This document shows positions 34,012 to 42,580 of a stretch of DNA of 64,000 nucleotides, in pieces. Origin of the DNA: Agromyces mediolanus. GTDB lineage: Bacteria; Actinomycetota; Actinomycetes; Actinomycetales; Microbacteriaceae. The notes below the pieces were generated by a model. That model had not been told where the DNA came from. It did no database searches and worked only from the letters and a program-made list of their open reading frames with translations. Position numbers and translations under genes: made by a program. Position 1 is the first letter of the stretch. Each line of letters starts with the position of its first letter. The stretch lies in NCBI RefSeq assembly GCF_023715325.1, contig NZ_JAMBNX010000007.1, positions 186,001-250,000 on the forward strand. Direction: 5' to 3'.

Positions 34012-36165
34012 CTACTCGCCGCTCGGGTGCGCCTTCGCCCGGTCGATCACCCAGGCGTAGGCGAACGCGCGCTCCCGCCAGGACGCGTAGCGCCCGGAGA
34101 CGCCGCCGTGCCCGGCCGCCATCTCGATCCGCAGCAGCGGCTCGGCGCCGGCCTCGCGCAGCCGGGCCACCCACTTCGCGGGCTCGACGTAGAGCACCCG
34201 GGTGTCGTTCAGCGAGGTCACGGCGAGGATCGGCGGGTAGTGCCGCCCGCCGTGCTCGCCGTCGCGCACGTTCTCGTAGGGCGCGTACGACTTCATGTAC
34301 GCGTACACCTCGGGGTCGTGCAGCGGGTCGCCCCACTCGTCCCACTCGATGACGGTGAGCGGCAGCGAGGGGTCGAGGATCGAGGTCAGCGGGTCGACGA
34401 AGGGCACTTCGGCGAGGATGCCGCTGAACGCGCCGGGCGCGAGGTTCGCGACGGCCCCCATCAGCAGGCCGCCCGCGGAGCCGCCCTGGGCCACGAGTCG
34501 GTCGGGCGCCGTCCAGCCCTCGTCGCTCAGGTGCTGCGCGACCGCGACGAAGTCGCTGAAGGTGTGCTTCTTGCGGAGCTTCTTGCCGTCCTCGTACCAG
34601 TGCCGGCCGAGCTCGCCGCCGCCGCGCACGTGCGCGACGGCGAAGATCATGCCGCGGTCGAGGAGCGACAGCCGGGCGATGCCGAAGCCCGGGTCGATCG
34701 AGTGCTCGTACGAGCCGTAGCCGTAGAGCAGGGTCGGCGCGGGCGTGCCGGGCGTCACGAGGTCGTGCCGGTAGACGAGCGAGATCGGCACCCGCGTGCC
34801 GTCCTCGGCGGTCGCCCACTCGCGGCGCTGCACGTAGCGGCTCGGGTCGTAGTCGCCGAGCACGGGCTGGCGCTTGCGGAGGCGCCGCTCGCCGGTCGCG
34901 ACCACGACGTCGAACACGGTGGAGGGGGTGACGAAGCTGGTGTAGCCGATGCGCAGCTGCGGCTGCGCCCAGTCGGGGTTGCCGCGCACGCCGACGGCGA
35001 AGAGCTCCTCGTCGAAGGCGAGCTCGTGCAGGGTGTCGTCGGCGGTGGCCCCCTCGGGGATGCCGGCAGCGGGAACCTTCGCGATCGCCACCCGGGGCAG
35101 CCCGCCACGGCGGTACTCGACGGCGACGAAGTCGCGGAAGGCATCCACGCCCTCGAGGCGCACCGCCGGGTCGTGCGGCAGCAGCATGCGCCGCGGCCCC
35201 TCCGGGTCGTCGGCGGCGACTGAGACGAGCTCGAAGTTCGGCGCCCCGTCGTTGTGCGTGATGAGCAGCCGGTCGCGGCCGCCCGCGACGAGGTGCTCCA
35301 CGTCGTACTCGACGCCCTCGCGACGCGGCCACACCACGCGGAACTCCCCGGTCGGGTCGTCGGCGTCGAGCAGGCGCGTCTCGCTCGTGATGTTCGAGCC
35401 CGCCTCGATGACGAGGAAGCGGCGGCTCCGGGTCATCCCGACGCCGAGCCAGTAGCGCTCGTCCGGTTCGGTGAAGACCTGCACGTCGACGGATGCCTCG
35501 GTGCCGACCTCGTGCCGCCAGATCGTGTCGGGCCGCCAGGACTCGTCGACGGTCGCGTAGAAGACGTAGCGCCCGCTGGGGTCGAACAGGGCGCCGCCGG
35601 AGGTGCCGGGGATGACGTCGTCGAAGGTGCGGCCGGAGCCGTCGATCGCGCGGATGCGCAGCTCGTAGCGCTCGTCGCCCTCGACGTCGACGCCGCTGAG
35701 CAGCAGCGTGCCGTCGGCGGAGACGTCGAAGCTGCCGAGGGCGAAGAACTCGTGCCCCTCGGCCTCGGCGTTCTCGTCGAACAGCAGCTGCTCGCCGGGC
35801 AGCGCCTCGCCGCCGGACTCGGGCAGCACGGGCGGCTCCCAGTCGTCGGGACCGGCCGCGGGCATCCGGCAGTGGATGCCGTACTCGGCGCCCTCGCGGG
35901 TGCGGGTGAAGTACCACCAGTCGCCCTCGCGCGTCGGCACCGAGAGGTCGGTCTCCTTCGTGCGCGCGCGGATCTCTTCGAAGACCTGCTCGGTGAGGAG
36001 CGAGAGGTGATCCGTCTTCGCCTTGGTGTACGCGTTCTCGGCGTGGAGGTGCGCGATGACGGCGGGGTCGTCCTTCTCGCGCAGCCACTCGTAGTCGTCG
36101 ACCACCACGTCGCCGTGGTGCTCTCGCTGGGTCGGTCGCTTGGGGGTCACGGGCGGAGTGAGCAC
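34012..36165 (-). CDS. ptrB: Oligopeptidase B (S9A prolyl oligopeptidase family)
   Basis: 717-residue cytosolic serine peptidase cleaving short peptides after basic residues. It has the N-terminal HHGDVVVDDYEWLREKDDP, a beta-propeller, and an alpha/beta hydrolase domain with nucleophile Ser near residue 562 (AQGGSAGGLLMG), Asp near 651 (SLNDTRVLYVEPAKW) and His near 685 (AAGHGGVSGRY). GTG start, matching the usual length and N-terminus of the family. Monocistronic, ending in repeat cluster II. Confidence 0.93.
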   Translation of the reverse strand: MLTPPVTPKRPTQREHHGDVVVDDYEWLREKDDPAVIAHLHAENAYTKAKTDHLSLLTEQVFEEIRARTKETDLSVPTREGDWWYFTRTREGAEYGIHCRMPAAGPDDWEPPVLPESGGEALPGEQLLFDENAEAEGHEFFALGSFDVSADGTLLLSGVDVEGDERYELRIRAIDGSGRTFDDVIPGTSGGALFDPSGRYVFYATVDESWRPDTIWRHEVGTEASVDVQVFTEPDERYWLGVGMTRSRRFLVIEAGSNITSETRLLDADDPTGEFRVVWPRREGVEYDVEHLVAGGRDRLLITHNDGAPNFELVSVAADDPEGPRRMLLPHDPAVRLEGVDAFRDFVAVEYRRGGLPRVAIAKVPAAGIPEGATADDTLHELAFDEELFAVGVRGNPDWAQPQLRIGYTSFVTPSTVFDVVVATGERRLRKRQPVLGDYDPSRYVQRREWATAEDGTRVPISLVYRHDLVTPGTPAPTLLYGYGSYEHSIDPGFGIARLSLLDRGMIFAVAHVRGGGELGRHWYEDGKKLRKKHTFSDFVAVAQHLSDEGWTAPDRLVAQGGSAGGLLMGAVANLAPGAFSGILAEVPFVDPLTSILDPSLPLTVIEWDEWGDPLHDPEVYAYMKSYAPYENVRDGEHGGRHYPPILAVTSLNDTRVLYVEPAKWVARLREAGAEPLLRIEMAAGHGGVSGRYASWRERAFAYAWVIDRAKAHPSGE

Positions 36166-36630
36166 GTCCCCACGCTACCCCCGAGCTGCGCAACCCCGAG
36201 CAGGCGGAATCAGCTGGATGCCCCAGCAGGGGAGTCGTTAGCTGCGGAGGCAGGGTCCGCGATCTTCGCTGCACTCATGCAACCACGAACGCACGATCAC
36301 CCAGAAGCTGCCTCATGACCTTCAGGATCGATCTGCTCCAGCCCTCCCGCTGCTTGCTCGCAGGCCGGATGGGTGCCATCAGTCGCCTGGGTCATCATCC
36401 CGCCCCTGTTGATGCCGAGAACGGACCAAGACGCCACCCGGCCCTTCACCCTCGTCACCCAACCCGACCGCGCCTTCGAACCGTTCGCTCTGGCTTCGCG
36501 ATCTGGCTCGCAGCGCTCGTGCTCTGCACGCTCTCCCAGCGGACGCAGAGAGCTCGGGAGGCTCGCTCGTGATACCGATCCGTCAACAGTCGGACCATGA
36601 GCTGGCGTCGCTGTCGCATAATGACGAAGC
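36166..36630. other. 465-base gap at the left edge of a compositional island
   Basis: No convincing gene. Reading frames up to 111 codons exist on both strands but lack ribosome sites and recognisable folds. The composition is visibly softer than in oligopeptidase B, so the boundary of the acquired segment probably lies here. A CATAAT box about 10 bases before the LysR start may be its -10. Confidence 0.4.
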
Positions 36631-37557
36631 ATGGAACGTCGGCAGATCGAGTACTTCCTCGCTGTAGTGGATCACGGTGGGTTCAGTCGTGCCGCGGTTG
36701 AGATGCATGTGACCCAGCCGGCGTTGTCGCAGGGCATTGCTCAGCTTGAGCGGGAACTCGGTGTCCCGTTGTTCAAGCGGACCCCGCGCGGTGCGGTATT
36801 GACTCCTGCGGGGAAGGCGGCTGTGGAGCCGGCGCGCCAGGCGCTGCGGGGTCTGAGCGCGGTGCAGTCTGCCGCTCTGGCGGTCACGGGTTTGGCAGGT
36901 GGGACGCTCGACATCGCATCGCTTCCGACGATGGCGCAGTCGCCCGTGAGCGAGCTGGTTGCTCGGTTCAGGCGGCTCCATCCGAAGGTCACGGTCAGCA
37001 TCCAGTCGCCTGCGCAGACCCGAGTGTCCGAGGTCGCCGAGATGGTTCGAACCGGCTTGTGCGAGCTTGGAGTGACTGAGGGCGAGCCTGATCTGCCCGA
37101 GATGAAAGGCTTCACCACCCTTTCCCTCGGACGGCAGGACTACGTGGCCGCCCTACCTGCAGCGGCACAGCTGAACACGGAAGGGGAGGCCAGCTGGGAG
37201 GAGGTGCTCGCGTGCGGCTTGATCGTCGGGCCTTGGTGGGAGTCTTCGCGCCCCGCAGCCTACCTCGACCGGACTCTCGGTCGGCGGGCGTGGCGGAAGC
37301 ACGTCGCCGTGCGGATCGACCACAGAGACGCGTACCTGCCTCTCGTGGTTTCCGGCGCGGGCGCGGCGATCCTGCCGCGATACTCAGCCCACCTCGCAGG
37401 AGCTGCGGGAGCGAGGGTGGCAGAACTCACCCCAGCCTTGTGGCGATCCGTGGTCATGATTCGGACCGACGACCCGCTTTCGCCCGCTGCGGCCGCCATG
37501 TGGCAGCTCGCCGAGCACCCAGAAACCCAATCTGATCAGGCGCACTCAGGGGCATAA
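36631..37557 (+). CDS. LysR family regulator of the phosphoesterase-transporter operon
   Basis: 308 residues: winged helix at the N-terminus (QIEYFLAVVDHGGFSRAAVE, then VTQPALSQGIAQLERELGVP) and a CbbR/CynR-like effector domain (GGTLDIASLPTMAQSPVSEL). It lies 108 bases upstream of and in the same direction as the operon, and probably activates it in response to the compound imported. It opens a segment with softer base composition (37 G+C in 36661-36720, against 47 in 34441-34500 of oligopeptidase B). Confidence 0.9.
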   Translation: MERRQIEYFLAVVDHGGFSRAAVEMHVTQPALSQGIAQLERELGVPLFKRTPRGAVLTPAGKAAVEPARQALRGLSAVQSAALAVTGLAGGTLDIASLPTMAQSPVSELVARFRRLHPKVTVSIQSPAQTRVSEVAEMVRTGLCELGVTEGEPDLPEMKGFTTLSLGRQDYVAALPAAAQLNTEGEASWEEVLACGLIVGPWWESSRPAAYLDRTLGRRAWRKHVAVRIDHRDAYLPLVVSGAGAAILPRYSAHLAGAAGARVAELTPALWRSVVMIRTDDPLSPAAAAMWQLAEHPETQSDQAHSGA

Positions 37558-37567
37558 GAGCCGCCAA

Positions 37568-37579
37568 TGGGTCCCCATC
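37568..37579. promoter_or_regulatory. Short palindrome between LysR gene and operon
   Basis: ATGGG-TC-CCCAT is a perfect inverted repeat about 90 bases before the metallophosphoesterase start, a reasonable distance for LysR control. Short, and supported by position only. Confidence 0.35.
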
Positions 37580-37665
37580 GAATGATCCGTCTTGTCAGCC
37601 AACGGCGGTAGCGATCTGCTGGACACCAGAGATTTCCCACTCCGGTTCAAAGGTGTTCAACGGAC

Positions 37666-39711
37666 ATGCACAGCCCCAACCCTCGCGATCGCAACCCGAA
37701 CGAGATGCTCTTCTCCTTCGCGGTTATCGCTGATTCCCACATCAACCCGAGCGACGATCAGTCCAGTTCGCCCTGGCACAGCAACCGGCTCGCGAACGAA
37801 CGCTCCGGGCGCGCAGTAGCGGAGCTCAACCGGCTTGCGCCCGCATTCGTGATTCACCTGGGTGACCTCGTTCACCCAGTCCCCGCGCTCGACACGTTCA
37901 TGGCCGCTGCACAGCGCTTCCAGGAGATCTACGCCGACCTCGACGCTCCGCTGCACCTCGTTCCGGGAAACCACGATGTCGGGGATAAGCCCGGCGAGTG
38001 GCTCCCTGCTCAGAGCATCACCGCCTCGTACTTGGAAAGCTACCGGGCGACCTTCGGCCCCGATTACTTCTCGTTCGATCATCGTGACTGTCACTTCGTC
38101 GTCATCAATGCACAGCTCCTGAACTCCGGGCTTTCGGCCGAGGGGGAGCAGCGCGCCTGGCTCATCGAGGATCTCCGTGCAAGTGCCGGAAAGCGTCAGT
38201 TCGTGTTCACGCATTACCCGCCGTTCATCGCCGACCGCACCGAGATCGGGCACTACGACAACATCGACGAGCCCGCGCGGTCGTGGCTGCTCGGCTTGCT
38301 CTCCGAACACGGGGTCGAGGGGCTCTTCGCCGGCCACGTGCACAACTTCTTCTACAACCGCCACCACGACGGGCATCACTACGTCGCGCCATCGGTGGCG
38401 TTCGTCCGACAGGACTACAGTGAGCTGTTCCGCATCGCCCCCGAAGAGGAACACGAATTCGGCCGAAACGATGTCGGAAAGCTCGGCTTCTTCCTCGTCG
38501 AGGTGTACCCGGATCGGCACGTCACTCGAATCATCCGTGACTATCTCGACCGCGGCGAGCCGACGACACCGGCGTTGCATGAGGAGCCAATGGCGCGTGC
38601 GTCCGTGGTCGGTCTGGATGCTCGGCAGATCTGGACCGAACGAACAGCGATCCCGTATGGCGGTGTCGTGGACGAGTTCAACCGCAAACCGATCCGGTCG
38701 GACTACCCGCTCATGGCGCTCTGGGACATCAACGTCTCACGACTTCGTGTTCCGCTGAACGACCTGCTCGATCCCGACATGCGTTCCCGCATGACGGAGC
38801 TCCACACGTCCGGACACCGATTCCAGCTCTTCAACTATGGGCTTCCGGACACGGCCGGTGCTGCCGCGCTGCGCGCACACGCACACCTCGTCTCTGCGCT
38901 CGAGATCATCCAGCCCCCACGGTTGCTGGCCGACGTCGGACAGCACGGCGACCTCGAAGCCTTGCGTCACGCGACCGGCATCGACGTTTATCTCTCTGTC
39001 GTCCACACCTCCGCGGAAGGCTCCCATGGTGGGGACGGGTACGCGCACTACATCCGCCACGGTTTCAACTCGCGTGACGTCTCCGCATTGTCGGAACTCA
39101 ATTCGAGCGACCTCCGGAACGTCATCAGTGGCTTCGCGTTCACCGTCGATTGGACCGAGCACCCCGCCGCGGCGCTGCAGCGCATCGACGCGATCTCCAG
39201 CCAACTCGGCTTGAACGCGCTCGCTCTGGTCCGGCTCGCAGCAGATCACCCGGGGGATAGCATCGAGGACGATTTGCGCATCGCTGACCGAGTCGCCCAC
39301 ACCGCGCTTGCCGCGCACTGCCTGCCTCGCATCAGCGTCACCTTGGACACCTTCGCCGACGTCGATCGAGGCTATTTCCCTCGCCATGGGCTCACCGACC
39401 GACGGTACAACCTCCGACCGGCGGGCCGAGCCCTGAAGCGCCTCGCGGCAGCGCTGCCGGCGATCGTGCCGACCGGTGCCGCACTGACGACCGGCGAAAT
39501 CGATGGGCGACCTTGGACGCGGGCGGGTGACAACGTCGCCATCGTCCCGAGCCCGTCTCCCGTCGGTGCGGATTCCCGGGTCGCTGAGATGCTCACCGAC
39601 CCGACCACGACCATCCTCAACCTCGACGACGGCATCCCCGGGTGGGCCAGCAATGACGCCCCGCCCAGCAGCCCGCTGCTCGTCGGCCGCCCGCTTCAGA
39701 ACGGAGCTTGA
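37666..39711 (+). CDS. Two-domain metallophosphoesterase, first gene of a putative catabolic operon
   Basis: 681 residues. Residues 1-310 are a calcineurin-like phosphoesterase with all five metal motifs: D23-x-H25 (VIADSHINP), GD (HLGDLVH), GNHD (VPGNHDVGD), H (FTHYPP) and GHVH at 223-226. This resembles Icc/cyclic-nucleotide or glycerophosphodiesterases. Residues about 340-610 form a second domain with beta/alpha-barrel-like alternation (LMALWDINVSRLRVPLND, VYLSVVHTSAEGSH, ISGFAFTVDWTEHP) that I do not recognise. No signal peptide. The stop abuts the transporter start; an AAAGGTG site precedes the ATG. Confidence 0.82.
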   Translation: MHSPNPRDRNPNEMLFSFAVIADSHINPSDDQSSSPWHSNRLANERSGRAVAELNRLAPAFVIHLGDLVHPVPALDTFMAAAQRFQEIYADLDAPLHLVPGNHDVGDKPGEWLPAQSITASYLESYRATFGPDYFSFDHRDCHFVVINAQLLNSGLSAEGEQRAWLIEDLRASAGKRQFVFTHYPPFIADRTEIGHYDNIDEPARSWLLGLLSEHGVEGLFAGHVHNFFYNRHHDGHHYVAPSVAFVRQDYSELFRIAPEEEHEFGRNDVGKLGFFLVEVYPDRHVTRIIRDYLDRGEPTTPALHEEPMARASVVGLDARQIWTERTAIPYGGVVDEFNRKPIRSDYPLMALWDINVSRLRVPLNDLLDPDMRSRMTELHTSGHRFQLFNYGLPDTAGAAALRAHAHLVSALEIIQPPRLLADVGQHGDLEALRHATGIDVYLSVVHTSAEGSHGGDGYAHYIRHGFNSRDVSALSELNSSDLRNVISGFAFTVDWTEHPAAALQRIDAISSQLGLNALALVRLAADHPGDSIEDDLRIADRVAHTALAAHCLPRISVTLDTFADVDRGYFPRHGLTDRRYNLRPAGRALKRLAAALPAIVPTGAALTTGEIDGRPWTRAGDNVAIVPSPSPVGADSRVAEMLTDPTTTILNLDDGIPGWASNDAPPSSPLLVGRPLQNGA

Positions 39712-39713
39712 CC

Positions 39714-41171
39714 GTGATCGGCAGAAGAGCACGCACGGCGACACCAGCGCAGACCAAGGATCCGTCGGACGGGTTCGTCCAACGGATCGCGCTTCGTCTT
39801 GCCGCCTGGATGGAACGATGGTTCCCCGACACCTTCGTCTTCGCCCTGATCGCCGTCGTCATCACAGGCATTGGTGCTGCCGCGATCGGCGCCTCCCCAA
39901 AGGCCATCGTCACCGCATTCGGTGGCGGCTTCTGGGATCTCATCACCTTCACCCTCCAGGTGTCCGTCGTTGCGATCAGTGGTCATATCGTCGCAACCTC
40001 GCCGCCTGCACAGCGAGCAATCACCTGGCTCGCGCGCATCCCAAAGAACGGGCGTCAAGCGGTCGCGTTCGTCGCTCTCCTCGCCACATCCCTCTCCCTC
40101 ATCAACTGGGCCATCTCATTGATCTTCAGCGCCCTGCTCACCAAGGAGCTTGCGCGCAGGCGCCCCGACATGGACTATCGTGCCGCTGGTGCCGCATCCT
40201 TCCTCGGGCTCGGCGGCGTCTGGGCGATGGGACTCAGCTCCGCCCCAGCGCAGATGATGGCGAACGAAGCGAGCATGCCGCCCTCTCTGCTGCCGATCTC
40301 GGGGGTCCTTCCGTTCTCCCAGACGGTGTTCCTCCCGCAGTCGCTGCTGCTGACCGGTGTGCTGATCGTTCTCACCGTTCTGATCGCGTACATGTCGGCC
40401 CCGAACGCCAACCGCGCTCTGACGGCGCAGGCAATGCACATCGACCTCGAGTACGAAATCCGCAAGGAGGAGCCGCGAACCCCGCGTCGGCCCGGTGAGT
40501 GGTTCGACACATCGTGGATCCTCCCCGCGATCGTCGTCACCGCAGGTGCCGCCTACCTCGTCATGGTCGTCATCGACCGTGGCTGGTGGCTCGCGCTGTC
40601 CGACCTCAACACGTACAACTTCCTGTTCATCATGCTCGGACTCGCCCTTCATGGCACTCCGCGGAAGTTCTTGAAGGCTGCAGCCTCGGCGATCCCATCG
40701 GTCGGTGGAGTGCTGATCCAGTTCCCCTTCTACGCAGGCGTCGCCGCCATCCTCACCCAGGCCGCCGCACCCGACGGGACCACCCTCTCGTCAACGCTCG
40801 GACATGCGTTCTCACAGGTCGCGTCAGGCAGCCTTCTCGCCCCTGTCCTGGCGATCTACTCCGTCGTGCTCGGGATCTTCCTTCCCTCCGGCGGGGGCAA
40901 GTGGATCATCGAGGCGCCCTACGTGATGCAAGCGGCCAACGACGCGCACCTCCACCTCGGCTGGGCGGTCCAGGTCTACAACGCCGCCGAAGCACTCCCG
41001 AACCTCATCAACCCGTTCTGGATGCTCCCCGTCCTGGGCCTCCTCGGCCTGCGCGCGCGACACGTCGTCGGCTTCACCTTCCTCCAATTCCTGGTTCATC
41101 TGCCGGTGGTGCTGATCATGGTGTGGTTGCTGTCCGGCACACTCGAGTACATCCCGCCGGTGATCCCGTGA
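39714..41171 (+). CDS. AtoE-type short-chain fatty acid/carboxylate transporter
   Basis: 485-residue membrane protein of the AtoE (TIGR00366) family, about 12 helices. Landmarks are MERWFPDTFVFALIAVVITG, SLINWAISLIFSALL, SFLGLGGVWAMGLSSAPAQ and FLPSGGGKWIIEAPY. The family imports short-chain carboxylates, so the operon probably takes up a small organic acid or an acid-bearing phosphoester. GTG 39714 has GGAG eight bases upstream; a TTG at 39708 overlapping the preceding stop is the alternative. Confidence 0.85.
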   Translation: MIGRRARTATPAQTKDPSDGFVQRIALRLAAWMERWFPDTFVFALIAVVITGIGAAAIGASPKAIVTAFGGGFWDLITFTLQVSVVAISGHIVATSPPAQRAITWLARIPKNGRQAVAFVALLATSLSLINWAISLIFSALLTKELARRRPDMDYRAAGAASFLGLGGVWAMGLSSAPAQMMANEASMPPSLLPISGVLPFSQTVFLPQSLLLTGVLIVLTVLIAYMSAPNANRALTAQAMHIDLEYEIRKEEPRTPRRPGEWFDTSWILPAIVVTAGAAYLVMVVIDRGWWLALSDLNTYNFLFIMLGLALHGTPRKFLKAAASAIPSVGGVLIQFPFYAGVAAILTQAAAPDGTTLSSTLGHAFSQVASGSLLAPVLAIYSVVLGIFLPSGGGKWIIEAPYVMQAANDAHLHLGWAVQVYNAAEALPNLINPFWMLPVLGLLGLRARHVVGFTFLQFLVHLPVVLIMVWLLSGTLEYIPPVIP

Positions 41172-41198
41172 ACCGACCCGCTGAACAGGAGCGTCAAA

Positions 41199-42137
41199 GT
41201 GACCGCTGAAGCCACCACAGTGCGTGGTCCGTTGAACGCGGACGAACTCGGCCGGACCCTCGTCCATGAACACCTCGCTGTCAACATGATGCGCGAGCTC
41301 CGCGCACCCGGACTGCTCAACGACGGAGTGCAGGCTCTCGCAGAGCTCAAGCGCTTCCGAGAGCACGGCGGCCGGACCGTCGTAGACCTGACGAACCGCA
41401 GCCTCGGACAGCACCCTCTCGCGCTTCGTCGCTTCAGCGAACAGTCCGGGGTGAACATCATCCTCGGCACGGGCCTATACCGGCAGGCCTACTTCGACCG
41501 CGATCAGCTCGACCGCACCAGCACCAGGGCTCTGGCGGACCTCTTCGTGCGAGATCTCACCGACGGCATCGACGAGACCGGCGTCCGTGCCGGCATCATC
41601 GGCGAGATTGGCACCGAGGTACAAATGACAGCGCAAGAAGAGCGGGTCTTTCGAGCCGCGGCTCTCGCGCACCTGGAAACCGGGACCACCATCAGCACGC
41701 ACGCGGCACACTGGCCTGTCGGGCTGGACCAGCTCGATCTCCTTGAATCCTGCGGAGTGGCCCCCCGGAGCGTCATCATCGGCCACTGCGACAGCGTCGG
41801 GTCCCCGGAATGGACACGCGTCGCGGACATCACCGATTACCACGCTGCGATCGCGGCGCGCGGCGCATACGTAGCCTTCGACCACATCCGCCGGGGCGCC
41901 GACCTCCAGCGCCGAGTCGAATACATCATGGCCATGGTCGACAGCGGCCGAATCCACCAGATCCTGCTCTCCCACGACGCTGCGTTCCGACCAGACCTTA
42001 CAAGCAACGGCGGAGACGGCCTGACGCTGATCTTCACAGGGCTCGTGCCCCGCCTGATCGAACGAGGACTCAGCGACGCCGATATCGACACGATCCTCGT
42101 CGAGAACCCCCGAAGAGCACTGACCGGTATGGAATAG
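41199..42137 (+). CDS. Phosphotriesterase-family metal-dependent hydrolase
   Basis: 312-residue amidohydrolase-fold enzyme of the PTE/PHP family. Metal ligands in order: H23-x-H25 (TLVHEHLAV), bridging Glu136 (IIGEIGTE, Glu in place of the carbamylated Lys of true phosphotriesterases, as in PHP), His168 (STHAAHW), His196 (IIGHCDS) and Asp260 (LSHDAAF). Relatives hydrolyse phosphoesters, lactones or carboxylesters. CAGGAGC precedes the GTG. It is the last gene of the operon, 27 bases after the transporter, and is followed by a strong terminator. Confidence 0.87.
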   Translation: MTAEATTVRGPLNADELGRTLVHEHLAVNMMRELRAPGLLNDGVQALAELKRFREHGGRTVVDLTNRSLGQHPLALRRFSEQSGVNIILGTGLYRQAYFDRDQLDRTSTRALADLFVRDLTDGIDETGVRAGIIGEIGTEVQMTAQEERVFRAAALAHLETGTTISTHAAHWPVGLDQLDLLESCGVAPRSVIIGHCDSVGSPEWTRVADITDYHAAIAARGAYVAFDHIRRGADLQRRVEYIMAMVDSGRIHQILLSHDAAFRPDLTSNGGDGLTLIFTGLVPRLIERGLSDADIDTILVENPRRALTGME

Positions 42138-42166
42138 CGCGGCCAGAACCTCGACCAAGACAAACC

Positions 42167-42206
42167 ACAATTGGCTCGGCCTCTTCGGAGGGGCCGGGCC
42201 AATTGT
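42167..42206 (+). terminator. Strong hairpin terminator after the phosphotriesterase-family gene
   Basis: A 15-base stem (ACAATTGGC-t-CGGCC against GGCC-g-GGCCAATTGT, one G-T pair) with a 10-base loop begins 29 bases after the stop. It closes the operon. Confidence 0.75.
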
Positions 42207-42282
42207 CGTCTGCGGGGCCCCTCAGTGGGCTCTGGGTTGGTGGGCGGCTCATCGGCGCGCAATTCTTCAGCATCAGCACTAG

Positions 42283-42390
42283 GGGCCCGCGCAGATACGG
42301 TTCGCGCTGATCCTCATCAACCTGATGCTGTTCTCCATCGCCCTGATATGGCTCCTCAACGAGTCGCTCGGGGATTCTTCACCGAACTGA
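42283..42390 (+). pseudogene. 3' remnant of an integral membrane protein gene
   Basis: A 35-codon open stretch from 42283 to the TGA at 42388-42390 reads RFALILINLMLFSIALIWL and then LNESLGDSSPN, an obvious membrane helix with a polar tail. A TAG at 42280-42282 closes the frame upstream and no start codon or ribosome site fits. It looks like the tail of a gene cut off when the neighbouring segment arrived or was deleted. The parent family is not identifiable from so little. Confidence 0.55.
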
Positions 42391-42520
42391 CCGGCCGATC
42401 GCAGTGGCCTGTGAGGCGATGGCGCGCCTGTGATTCACCTGGCCGTCGGATACCGCGGCATCCTCCCATCAGCGCGCGCACGAGCAACGATCACGAATCC
42501 GTTTCGACGCGCGGGCAGGC

Positions 42521-42539
42521 TTAGGTTAGCCTTAGCTGC
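42521..42539. promoter_or_regulatory. DtxR/IdeR iron box of the efeUOB operon
   Basis: TTAGGTTAGCCTTAGCTGC matches the DtxR/IdeR consensus TTAGGTTAGSCTAACCTAA at 15 of 19 positions, with a perfect left half. It lies 42 bases before efeU and predicts repression by iron. Confidence 0.8.
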
Positions 42540-42580
42540 TCTCACCAGAGCGCCCTTCCATCCAGACCCGGGAGACGCCC

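Noticed and set aside
36297-36632. 111-codon reverse frame upstream of the LysR gene of the island
   Set aside because: Contains a vaguely protein-like middle but no ribosome site and no known family; could at most be a remnant.
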